Positions 1-6,302 of a stretch of 8,163 nt of DNA are shown piece by piece. Position numbers and translations under genes: made by a program. This DNA comes from Prolixibacteraceae bacterium (lineage in GTDB: Bacteria; Bacteroidota; Bacteroidia; Bacteroidales; Prolixibacteraceae). The number at the start of each line of letters is the position of its first letter. Positions within the stretch are counted from its first letter, which is position 1. The DNA lies in the NCBI GenBank assembly GCA_003516705.1, contig DPCJ01000111.1, forward strand, positions 1 to 8,163. Direction: 5' to 3'. Under the pieces are notes generated by a model, which had not been told where the DNA came from, searched no databases, and saw only the letters and a list, made by a program, of their open reading frames with translations.

Positions 1-242
1 TGGTGAAAAATCCACGCGGGCCAAGAAACGGAATGGAACATGTGGTTCGTGGAGGCGCGTATAATTATTCGGCAAAAGATTTACGTGTTGGCCGGCGCGA
101 TTTTACCCGCACCAAAGATTGGTTGGTGACCGACCCGCAAATACCAAAAAGTATCTGGTGGTACTCTGATAGTAAAAATTTGGGATTCAGGGTGGTATGC
201 GAATACAACAAGGCTATTTTAAATACAGAAAAAAATCAATAA
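1..242 (+). CDS. SUMF1/FGE-fold (formylglycine-generating-enzyme-like) protein, C-terminal fragment
   Basis: This is the 3' end of a gene that starts outside the window; the reading frame is open from the left edge to TAA at 240-242. The GTG at position 3 is probably an internal Val codon, not a start. The visible ~79 residues show the closing part of the FGE-sulfatase/SUMF1 fold: an NPRGP turn, VVRGGAY, an Arg-rich stretch (RVGRRDF) and the C-terminal WWYSDSKNLGFRVVCEY block. In human SUMF1 the segment after GGSY carries the two copper-binding cysteines (Cys336, Cys341). Here the corresponding stretch (GGAYNYSAKDL) has none, so true sulfatase-activating activity is unlikely. Many bacterial members of this fold are non-catalytic or do other chemistry, including carbohydrate-associated and gliding-related proteins. 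The next gene follows after 10 nt, which suggests one operon. The family is fairly sure; the role is unknown. Confidence 0.8.
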   Translation, partial: VKNPRGPRNGMEHVVRGGAYNYSAKDLRVGRRDFTRTKDWLVTDPQIPKSIWWYSDSKNLGFRVVCEYNKAILNTEKNQ

Positions 243-252
243 CCAGGATATC

Positions 253-1593
253 ATGGAACAGAATCAGTTCTCGCGCAGAAATTTTCTCAGTAAATCGGCT
301 CTCATTGGGGCTGCCGGTGTTATCGGGATGAATGCGCTGGCCTCTTGTGCCCAAAAAACTAAACCGGTTGATTATGTATTTCCTCCCGAACTGGATAAAG
401 CGCCCGACGGACAAAAACTCCGGGCAGGACTTGTTGGATGTGGCAATCGTGGTACCGGTGCCGCACTCAATTTTCTTTCAGCCGGAAACGACCTCGAATT
501 GGTTGCCCTTGCCGATGTTTTTGAAGATAAAGTGTGGGATTGTCGCAATAAACTGAGCAAACAAAAAGTAGAAGTTCCTGAGAAAAATTGCTTCTGGGGT
601 TTCGATTCGTATAAAAGTCTTCTTGAAGTTGACCTCGACGTGGTGATACTCGCAACGCCGCCGCATTTCCGCCCTGCTTATTTCGATGCCTGTGTTCAGG
701 CTAAAAAGCACGTGTTTATGGAAAAGCCGGTTTGCGTTGATCCGGTTGGAGCAAGGCAAATTATGGCAACTGCCAAAAAAGCTGAAAATATTGGTTTGTC
801 GGTTGTTACAGGCACGCAACGCCGTCACCAGCGCGATTATCTCGAAACATACCGTCAGGTTGCAGCGGGCGCTATTGGACAAATTACTTCGGCAAAAGCC
901 TGGTGGCTGCAAAGCCATGTTTGGTTCCGTACCCGCGAAGAGGGCTGGAGCGATATGGAATACATGCTCCGCAACTGGAACAATTACTGCTGGCTTTGTG
1001 GCGATCACATTCTCGATACGCATGTTCATAACATAGATATTATCAACTGGTTTGTGGGAAAACACCCTGTTGAAGCCATCGGTTTTGGAGGCAGGGCACG
1101 CAGGCTCACCGGCGACCAGTACGACTATTTCAGTATTGATTTTGATTATGGGAACGGCGTTTTTTCGCACAGTATGTCACGGCAAATTGACGACTGTGCC
1201 AATACTTTAGGCGAATTGATTATGGGAACCGAAGGGTATACCAACTGCAAAAATACGGTTTACAACCTCGATGGTTCGGTAAAATGGAAATACGAATATC
1301 CAAAAACCAAGGATGGAAAATCAACCGAAATTGTTGCCATTTCGCCATATGTACAGGAACACATCAGCCTTGTAACAGCTATCCGTACCAACAAACCAAT
1401 TGTTGAAGCTGAACGCACTGCCATTTCTACGTTAACCGCGATTATGGGGAGAACAGCAGCTTACACCGGACAGAAAGTTACCTGGGACGAAATGATGAGC
1501 TCGACCATGAAACTTGGCCCTGAAAAATACGAAATGGGCCCGATTGCAATGGAATTTCCGGTTCCGGTTCCCGGCACACAACACAAAGAATAA
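253..1593 (+). CDS. Gfo/Idh/MocA family oxidoreductase, Tat-exported lipoprotein
   Basis: A 446-residue NAD(P)-dependent sugar/polyol oxidoreductase. The N-terminus has a twin-arginine signal (SRRNFLSKSA, Arg8-Arg9), a hydrophobic stretch, then a lipobox LASC with Cys32. It is therefore predicted to be exported folded by Tat and lipid-anchored. The Rossmann fold begins near residue 57 with GCGNRG (62-67). The family EKP motif is at 157-159. The D-x3-H-x2-D motif at 255-262 follows. Lys158, Asp255 and His259 match the Lys/Asp/His catalytic set known from Bacillus inositol dehydrogenase (Lys97, Asp172, His176), so the enzyme looks active. The C-terminal half is the usual beta-sheet substrate domain. 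ATG 253 is supported by the Tat signal directly behind it; an AGGA lies 4 nt upstream. The gene sits 10 nt after the SUMF1-like gene and 12 nt before the GT2 gene. The substrate cannot be read from sequence. A periplasmic enzyme would need tightly bound cofactor, as in glucose-fructose oxidoreductase. Confidence 0.93.
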   Translation: MEQNQFSRRNFLSKSALIGAAGVIGMNALASCAQKTKPVDYVFPPELDKAPDGQKLRAGLVGCGNRGTGAALNFLSAGNDLELVALADVFEDKVWDCRNKLSKQKVEVPEKNCFWGFDSYKSLLEVDLDVVILATPPHFRPAYFDACVQAKKHVFMEKPVCVDPVGARQIMATAKKAENIGLSVVTGTQRRHQRDYLETYRQVAAGAIGQITSAKAWWLQSHVWFRTREEGWSDMEYMLRNWNNYCWLCGDHILDTHVHNIDIINWFVGKHPVEAIGFGGRARRLTGDQYDYFSIDFDYGNGVFSHSMSRQIDDCANTLGELIMGTEGYTNCKNTVYNLDGSVKWKYEYPKTKDGKSTEIVAISPYVQEHISLVTAIRTNKPIVEAERTAISTLTAIMGRTAAYTGQKVTWDEMMSSTMKLGPEKYEMGPIAMEFPVPVPGTQHKE

Positions 1594-1605
1594 AACTGAG
1601 ATAAA

Positions 1606-2520
1606 ATGATTTCCGTAGTTATACCATTATTAAACGAAAGCAGTCTGGTTACCGAATTGATTCGGGAAACCGCTGACAGTTTGCAACTTACCGGCGAAGC
1701 TTTCGAAATTATTTGTGTTGACGACGGAAGTACCGATAATACAGTTGCCAAACTGTTGCAGTTGAAAGAGCAAAACAGCAGTGTGAAGATAATTTCACTT
1801 TCACGCAATTTTGGATTACAGGCTGCGCTTACTGCCGGCCTCGATTATGCTACAGGCGATTATGTGGTGATGATGGACGGCGATTTTCAGGATCCACCGG
1901 AACTGATTCCGGTTTTGCTGAAAAAAATTCAGGACACCGGCGCTGATATTGTTTCCGCGGTTCGTGAGCAACGAAATGAAAAATTTACCCGACGGATTTA
2001 TACAGGTGTTTTTTATCACATTTTCAGCAGCATGAGCGAAAGCGAACAGATTTCGCAGGCTGGAAATTTTAGTATAATGACTCGGAAAGCGCACCAAGCA
2101 ATTCAACGTTTTACTGAAAAAAACAGGTACCTCCCCGGAATCAGAAATTTTGTTGGGTTTAAACATACAGTGATTTTGTATGATCGCCCTGACCGTTTAA
2201 GGGGAAAGGCAAAAATGAGCCGTAAAAAGCTCTTTTCCCTGGCTGCCGATGCCATTTATTCATTTTCAAAATGGCCGATTAAAGCCTGTTTGTATTTCGG
2301 ACTGCTTGGAATTTTAATTTTCCTTGCTGCCATAGTTTATACCTTTTTTTCGAAAATCACGGGGCTGGCGCCCATCGGCTGGTCGTCGATGTTTTTGGCC
2401 GTCAGCTTTTTTGGCTCAGTACAATTAACTTTTTTAGGATTGATTGGCGAATATGTTTACCGGATTTTTAAAGAAGTACAAAACCGGCCTGTTTATATTG
2501 TAAAAGAAGTATATGAATAA
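1606..2520 (+). CDS. Family 2 glycosyltransferase, polyprenyl-phosphate sugar synthase type (GtrB/DPM1-like)
   Basis: A 304-residue enzyme expected to transfer a sugar from a nucleotide donor to undecaprenyl (polyprenyl) phosphate at the cytoplasmic face of the inner membrane. The GT-A domain shows the VVIPLLNE start (4-11), the nucleotide-binding VDDGSTDNT (38-46), SRNFGLQAALTAG (66-78), and the metal-binding D-x-D in DGDFQDPPE (91-99). A basic RLRGKAKMSRKKL segment (198-209) precedes the interfacial helix ending in SFSKWPI. Two C-terminal membrane segments follow (about 226-248 and 262-284). This is the standard layout and length for GtrB, ArnC and bacterial dolichol-phosphate-mannose-synthase-like proteins. 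The sugar is unknown. The stop overlaps the start of the downstream GT-C gene by 8 nt, indicating translational coupling. That gene is the likely user of the lipid-linked sugar. Confidence 0.92.
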   Translation: MISVVIPLLNESSLVTELIRETADSLQLTGEAFEIICVDDGSTDNTVAKLLQLKEQNSSVKIISLSRNFGLQAALTAGLDYATGDYVVMMDGDFQDPPELIPVLLKKIQDTGADIVSAVREQRNEKFTRRIYTGVFYHIFSSMSESEQISQAGNFSIMTRKAHQAIQRFTEKNRYLPGIRNFVGFKHTVILYDRPDRLRGKAKMSRKKLFSLAADAIYSFSKWPIKACLYFGLLGILIFLAAIVYTFFSKITGLAPIGWSSMFLAVSFFGSVQLTFLGLIGEYVYRIFKEVQNRPVYIVKEVYE

Positions 2521-4468
2521 ACTGTCGGAAATATTCACCGGAAGAAATGCCTTTGCTGCCAGCCTGCTGGTTGCAGCATTGTTGCTGGCATTTCTGGCTC
2601 CGCGCTCGGCGGTGAATGTTGATGAACAGTTGCATTATCCACACGCAAAAAAAGTGGTTAACTGGTATTTTACCGGTGGTGCCGACAAATCTTGTCTCGA
2701 AACTCCGGTTACAAATCTGAAATATTACGGGCAGTCGGTTGATAATTTTACTGCTTTGATAAACCGGGTTTTTGGTGTTGAAGATGAATTTTTGCTGCGG
2801 CACTACACAGGCGCAATTTTCTTTTTGATGCTGCTTTTGTTCAGCGGACTTTTGGGATTCCATCTTACTGGTTCGTACTGGGTTTCGGCACTCACAGTTA
2901 TTTCAATGCTTGCAATGCCGAGGCTGTTTGGGCAGGCATTCGGAAACCTGAAAGACATTCCATTTGCAGCGGGATACATCGCCGGTATTTATTTTATATC
3001 GCGACTTATTTATGAATTACCACGCCCATCGTGGAAAACAGTGATTGCTCTGGGTTTTGCCATCGCTTTTACCAATTCGGTGCGTATCGGCGGGCTTATT
3101 TTATTCGGATTTCTTGGGTTTGCCATTGTCGTTACCTTTCTTTTGAAACCTTTTTTACTTAAACAAATATTTACAACTAAATCTGATTTTGGAAGGTTAT
3201 TGGGCCAGATGTTGGTAATTGTGCTTACAGGTTATTTTGCAGGATTACTTTTCTGGCCCTTTGCCTTACAAAATGTTTTTGTCCATCCGCTCGAAAGCCT
3301 TCGGGTAATGGAGCATTACAGCGTCAGCATTCGTCAGGTTTTTGACGGCGACTGGCTCTGGAGTACGCAACTACCGTGGTATTATTTACCAAAGTGGCTA
3401 TTTATATCAACGCCTGAGTTCCTGATTTCAGGGTTCGTGGTTTTTACAGCCTTTTTAATCAACCAACTAAAAACGAAAAAAAAACAACTCTTCACAGAGT
3501 TGTTTTTGCTTTTTACCCTTTTGTTTCCGTTGGTTTACGTAGTAATCATTGGTGCAAACCTTTACAGCGGAATACGGCAAATGCTTTTTGTGATGCCGCT
3601 TGTTGCAGTATTTTCATCGGCAGGTTTTGTGTATTTATTAAAAATGATAAAAGGGAAAACGCTTAAAATTGCTGTTTTAGTTTTTTTTGCCGGGCTGATT
3701 GCGTTACCCGTAAAACACCAGTTTGATACTTTTCCGGCTGATTATATTTATTTTAATTCGATTTCGGGTGGCAACAAAAAGGCCTGGTCGAATTACGAGT
3801 ACGACTACTATTTTCACGGGATGAAGGTGGCGGCTGAATATCTCATTCAAACTGCCGGAGCTGAAAAAATAACTGTTGCTTCCAATTGTAATCTTTCCAA
3901 TTATTTTGAAAAATCGCCAAACATTACATATAAGTATGTACGTTTCTTGGAACGCAGTTCAGCCGATTGGGATTACGGTTTGTTTGGCGTGAATTACATT
4001 CATCCTGAACTTTTAAAATCGGGAAAGTGGCAGCCAGCCGGAGTTGTTAAAACTATTTTGCACAAAAAAAAACCGCTTGTGGTGATTGTTAAACGTGGAA
4101 GTAAAACCGATTTTCAGGGGATAGAATTGGCTGCTTCAGGCGACTGGGTTCAATCTTCGGTTTTGCTGGAAAATGCATTGCAGACTGACAAAAACAATGT
4201 GTGGATAATTTTACAACTCGCAAAAAATTCGCTGAAGCTGAACGATTTTGAAAGATTTAACACATATTTGCAGCAAGGCAGGTCGATTTATGCTGATTAT
4301 GAGCCATTTTATTTACTCGAAGCGCAGTATTTTTTCAATCTTGGAAAAACGGAAGAAGCGAAAGTTGTGCTCAACAAACTTATTGATGTAAACCCGCGAT
4401 ACCAAAACGCAGCGCCTCTTTTAAACGCTGTAAACAAAAAACTGGAGGAACATAAATTCAATAATTAA
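2513..4468 (+). CDS. GT-C fold membrane glycosyltransferase (ArnT/PMT-like, GT39/GT83 type) with TPR-like C-terminal tail
   Basis: A 651-residue multi-pass inner-membrane protein, about 11 predicted spans. After the first span (14-31) comes NVDEQLHY (35-42), where Asp37-Glu38 match the acidic catalytic position in the first outer loop of GT-C enzymes. Further family signs are LLRHYTGA (94-101), GNLKDIPFAAGY (144-155), TNSVRIGG (187-194) and YSGIRQMLFVMP (351-362). A soluble outer domain follows from about 400. The last ~100 residues (about 545-643) look like two or three TPR-type helical pairs, an unusual extension for ArnT-like enzymes. GT-C enzymes transfer sugars from polyprenyl-phosphate carriers to lipid, glycan or protein acceptors on the periplasmic side; the donor is probably made by the overlapping GT2. 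The acceptor is unknown. ATG 2513 lies in ATGAATAA, overlapping the GT2 stop by 8 nt. The gene contains an A9 run (3476-3484) and a perfect hairpin (3480-3507), noted separately. Confidence 0.88.
   Translation: MNKLSEIFTGRNAFAASLLVAALLLAFLAPRSAVNVDEQLHYPHAKKVVNWYFTGGADKSCLETPVTNLKYYGQSVDNFTALINRVFGVEDEFLLRHYTGAIFFLMLLLFSGLLGFHLTGSYWVSALTVISMLAMPRLFGQAFGNLKDIPFAAGYIAGIYFISRLIYELPRPSWKTVIALGFAIAFTNSVRIGGLILFGFLGFAIVVTFLLKPFLLKQIFTTKSDFGRLLGQMLVIVLTGYFAGLLFWPFALQNVFVHPLESLRVMEHYSVSIRQVFDGDWLWSTQLPWYYLPKWLFISTPEFLISGFVVFTAFLINQLKTKKKQLFTELFLLFTLLFPLVYVVIIGANLYSGIRQMLFVMPLVAVFSSAGFVYLLKMIKGKTLKIAVLVFFAGLIALPVKHQFDTFPADYIYFNSISGGNKKAWSNYEYDYYFHGMKVAAEYLIQTAGAEKITVASNCNLSNYFEKSPNITYKYVRFLERSSADWDYGLFGVNYIHPELLKSGKWQPAGVVKTILHKKKPLVVIVKRGSKTDFQGIELAASGDWVQSSVLLENALQTDKNNVWIILQLAKNSLKLNDFERFNTYLQQGRSIYADYEPFYLLEAQYFFNLGKTEEAKVVLNKLIDVNPRYQNAAPLLNAVNKKLEEHKFNN
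3480..3507 (+). other. Intragenic perfect inverted repeat resembling an intrinsic terminator
   Basis: Inside the GT-C gene, AAAAACAACTCT (3480-3491) and AGAGTTGTTTTT (3496-3507) are exact reverse complements, with the 4-nt loop TCAC. The 12-bp stem ends in a T5 tract and is preceded by an A9 run (3476-3484), the shape of a weak bidirectional intrinsic terminator or RNA hairpin. It encodes the KKKQLFTELF segment between two membrane spans. The repeat is seen directly. A regulatory role is inference, since the stem is AT-rich and could be a chance result of a Lys-rich codon run beside Leu/Phe codons. Confidence 0.4.
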
Positions 4469-4481
4469 AAAATAACTAAAA

Positions 4482-4721
4482 ATGAAAAAGATGAAGAATT
4501 TCATGGCCATGGTGGCCGCCATCGTATTAACTGTTGTTGCAAAAGCGCAGGATGCCGGAACTTACATTGATAGTTTGAATGTTCAGGACAGCTCGTACAT
4601 GCAACCACTCGAAACAGCAACCGAAGAAACATCGTCGGGCAACACAGCCATCATTGTAGTAGTTGCAATTGTGGTAGTTGTTGTAATTGCTTTTTTTGTT
4701 CTCAAAAAGAAAAAGAAATAG
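4482..4721 (+). CDS. Small hypothetical protein with signal peptide and single C-terminal membrane span
   Basis: A 79-residue protein that I do not recognise. It has a signal peptide (charged start, hydrophobic core, likely cleavage after AKA, residues 20-22). A short acidic and Ser/Thr-rich segment (23-54, TATEETSSGN) follows. One very Val/Ile-rich membrane helix (about 56-74) comes next, and the chain ends in five lysines. After cleavage the mature form would be about 57 residues, with a ~32-residue outer part and the basic tail in the cytoplasm. ATG 4482 is in an A-rich context typical of Bacteroidota starts; ATG 4491 is a possible alternative. It lies 13 nt after the GT-C gene and 19 nt before a strong terminator, as the last gene of the operon. 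It may be a small partner of the glycosyltransferases or, given its Ser/Thr content, a glycosylated substrate; both are inference. Signal, span and context support a real gene. Confidence 0.75.
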   Translation: MKKMKNFMAMVAAIVLTVVAKAQDAGTYIDSLNVQDSSYMQPLETATEETSSGNTAIIVVVAIVVVVVIAFFVLKKKKK

Positions 4722-4740
4722 GCTTTGCCTGAATTGGTTG

Positions 4741-4776
4741 AAAAACCTGTCTTTTTTCGGAGAGACAGGTTTTTTT
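4741..4776 (+). terminator. Intrinsic terminator closing the glycosyltransferase operon
   Basis: AAAAACCTGTCT (4741-4752) pairs perfectly with AGACAGGTTTTT (4763-4774), followed by further T residues to 4776. The stem can be extended by a T-G wobble and a T-A pair toward the loop. The position 19 nt after the 79-residue protein's stop and before queG fits an operon end. The A tract on the left arm could also let it work on the opposite strand, but no converging gene is present. Confidence 0.87.
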
Positions 4777-4781
4777 ATGGC

Positions 4782-4811
4782 TTGCCATTATCGGTGAAAG
4801 ATGTATTTTTA
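4782..4811 (+). promoter_or_regulatory. Possible Bacteroidota-type promoter for queG
   Basis: Between the terminator and the queG start there are only 39 bases. They hold a TTG (4782-4784) and, 19 nt further on, TATTTTTA (4804-4811), which resembles the Bacteroides -33 TTTG / -7 TAnnTTTG pattern but lacks the last G. If used, transcription would begin at or within a few bases of the ATG, giving a leaderless or almost leaderless mRNA. The match is weak and the call rests mostly on the lack of other space. Confidence 0.3.
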
Positions 4812-4815
4812 AAAC

Positions 4816-5784
4816 ATGCAAAACAACACCGGAATCGCTTTTCGCATTAAGCAAAAAGCCGCTGAACTTGGGCTTGGCGGTTGCGTTTTGCTGCCAGCAA
4901 CAGCATTGAACGATGAGGCTGAACATTTCAGGCTGTGGCTCGAAAATGGGTTTCATGGCGAAATGGATTACATGGCCCGGAACACGGAAAAGCGGCTCGA
5001 TCCGCGGTTGCTTGTCGAAAATGCAAAAACTGTAATTGTTGTACTTCAAAACTATTTTACAAACGAAAAGCAATCGGACCCGGCGGCACCTGTTCTTTCG
5101 AAATACGCTTATGGAACCGATTATCATTTTGTGCTGAAAGACAAATTAAAAGAGCTGTTACAGTTTATTCAGACTGAAGTTTCGCCTTGTAACGGACGTG
5201 TTTTTACCGATTCGGCACCGGTGCTCGAAAGAGCGTGGGCCAAACGTGCCGGTTTGGGTTGGATTGGCAAAAACAGCAATCTGATTTCGACCGAATCCGG
5301 CAGCTTCTTTTTTATTGGTGAATTAATAATCGACATTGAATTGCCTTTCGATAATCCGCGGGCAGTGGCCGACCACTGCGGAAAATGTACGCGTTGCATT
5401 GATGCCTGCCCCACAAAAGCGATTGTTGCCGACCGTGTTGTTGATGCGCGGTTATGCATTTCGTATCAAACCATCGAATTAAAAGGCGAGCTTGACCCCA
5501 ACCTGAAAGGGAAGTTTGAGAACCGTGTTTTTGGCTGCGATATTTGCCAGGATGTTTGCCCGTGGAACCTGAAAGCTGAACCGCACCACGAACCCGGTTT
5601 CAATCCTGAAGAAAAATTACTGAAACTAAACGCTTCAGATTGGCATGCGATGGATGCCAATCTTTTTGATTCACTGTTTAAAAAATCGCCGGTTAAACGC
5701 ACCGGGTTTTCAGGATTAAAACGAAATCTTCGGTTTATCAGTAATATAAACACGAACGAAAACCGGGGCGATGGAGAAATTTGA
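4816..5784 (+). CDS. queG: Epoxyqueuosine reductase QueG (tRNA queuosine synthesis)
   Basis: A cobalamin-dependent iron-sulfur enzyme that reduces epoxyqueuosine to queuosine in the wobble position of GUN-anticodon tRNAs; cytoplasmic. The N-terminal half has the family features GEMDYMARN (48-56), the YAYGTDYH region (98-104) and TDSAPVLERAWA (131-142). Asp132 in DSAP corresponds to the proposed catalytic acid. GLGWIGKN is at 146-153. The ferredoxin part has C-x2-C-x2-C-x3-C-P (Cys188, 191, 194, 198), then LCISYQTIE with Cys214, and C-x2-C-x3-C-P (Cys241, 244, 248), giving eight ligands for two [4Fe-4S] clusters. At 322 residues it lacks the HEAT-like C-terminal extension of the ~380-residue E. 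coli and Bacillus enzymes. This short form is common in Bacteroidota. ATG 4816 is favoured because an in-frame TAA lies two codons upstream (4810-4812) and the family N-terminus begins directly after it. The stop overlaps the next gene by 14 nt. Confidence 0.96.
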   Translation: MQNNTGIAFRIKQKAAELGLGGCVLLPATALNDEAEHFRLWLENGFHGEMDYMARNTEKRLDPRLLVENAKTVIVVLQNYFTNEKQSDPAAPVLSKYAYGTDYHFVLKDKLKELLQFIQTEVSPCNGRVFTDSAPVLERAWAKRAGLGWIGKNSNLISTESGSFFFIGELIIDIELPFDNPRAVADHCGKCTRCIDACPTKAIVADRVVDARLCISYQTIELKGELDPNLKGKFENRVFGCDICQDVCPWNLKAEPHHEPGFNPEEKLLKLNASDWHAMDANLFDSLFKKSPVKRTGFSGLKRNLRFISNINTNENRGDGEI

Positions 5785-6235
5785 ATACGAAACTGTGTTA
5801 AAGAATGGGCCTCAATTGGGCGTTTTTGCCGATTTTCCGTTCGACAGCCAGAAGATTTTCGGAACGCGGAAAGCAATACCTGTGATAGTTCAAATTGATA
5901 ATAAATTTTCGGGAGAGTTGAGTCTGTTGCCTTGTGGAAATGGCAAACACTGGCTGAATCTTAACAGGCAAATCAGACTTACCATTGGGAAAAGTGAAGG
6001 AGATACAGTTTTTATAACTCTCCAAAAAAATCTGACACCTACAAAACCTGAAATTCCGGAATATCTGCAATGGTTGCTGGAGGACGATCTGAAAATGCAA
6101 AAGGCATTTGCAAAGATGCCACTTTCAACCCGGAAATTCTGGATTGGCTATATTGAGGAAACTAAAAACGAAGAGGTGAAGGTGGACAAAATCAATCGTT
6201 TCTTCGAATATCTTTTGCGCCACTATTCAGGGTAA
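5771..6235 (+). CDS. YdeI/OmpD-associated (OmdA) family protein with N-terminal DUF1905-type domain
   Basis: A 154-residue soluble protein with no signal peptide. Residues about 4-88 resemble the DUF1905 beta-barrel: IPVIVQIDNKFSGELSLLP, then GKHWLNLNRQIRLTIGKSEGDTVFITLQ. Residues about 95-150 resemble the YdeI/OmdA C-terminal helical domain: KAFAKMPLSTRKFWIGYIEE, then a Lys-rich stretch and INRFFEYLLRH. This two-domain arrangement and length are common in Bacteroidota and Actinobacteria. The molecular function is not established; the name comes from E. coli/Salmonella proteins linked to stress and porin expression. The start overlaps queG by 14 nt, so it is probably translated from the queG mRNA. 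No functional tie to queuosine is evident. The family call rests on remembered motif patterns, not a profile search. Confidence 0.78.
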   Translation: MEKFEYETVLKNGPQLGVFADFPFDSQKIFGTRKAIPVIVQIDNKFSGELSLLPCGNGKHWLNLNRQIRLTIGKSEGDTVFITLQKNLTPTKPEIPEYLQWLLEDDLKMQKAFAKMPLSTRKFWIGYIEETKNEEVKVDKINRFFEYLLRHYSG

Positions 6236-6247
6236 TTCATGATTTAG

Positions 6248-6279
6248 TTGTCAATTAAAAAACATTCAGCGTAATTTAC
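6248..6279 (+). promoter_or_regulatory. Possible promoter upstream of the MG2/plug protein gene
   Basis: The 67-base gap after the YdeI-like gene has no hairpin that I can see. It contains TTG (6248-6250) and, 21 nt later, TAATTTAC (6272-6279), a partial match to the Bacteroidota TAnnTTTG box. A second partial box, TACTTTAT, lies at 6277-6284. Either would give a short leader of roughly 15-20 nt before ATG 6303. AT-rich gaps often give such matches by chance. Confidence 0.27.
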
Positions 6280-6302
6280 TTTATGCAGAAAAACGCCAGA
6301 TC

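Noticed and set aside
478..1170. A 230-codon open frame on the minus strand inside the Gfo/Idh/MocA gene
   Set aside because: It lies fully opposite a gene with clear family motifs. Its translation has no recognisable domain or signal and looks like a codon-bias shadow.
2513..2520. ATGAATAA overlap considered as a possible frameshift fusing the GT2 and GT-C proteins
   Set aside because: GT2 already ends in the normal way after its two membrane spans, and the GT-C protein has its own complete first span. Ordinary translational coupling explains it.
4482..4490. Alternative start of the 79-residue protein at ATG 4491
   Set aside because: Not excluded, but ATG 4482 sits at a normal distance from the preceding stop in an A-rich start region and gives a typical MKKMKN signal-peptide start.
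5362..5379. Inverted repeat GCAGTGG / CCACTGC with a 4-nt loop inside queG
   Set aside because: Only 7 bp, no T tract, and it lies in the codons just before the conserved CGKC motif; most likely chance in coding sequence.
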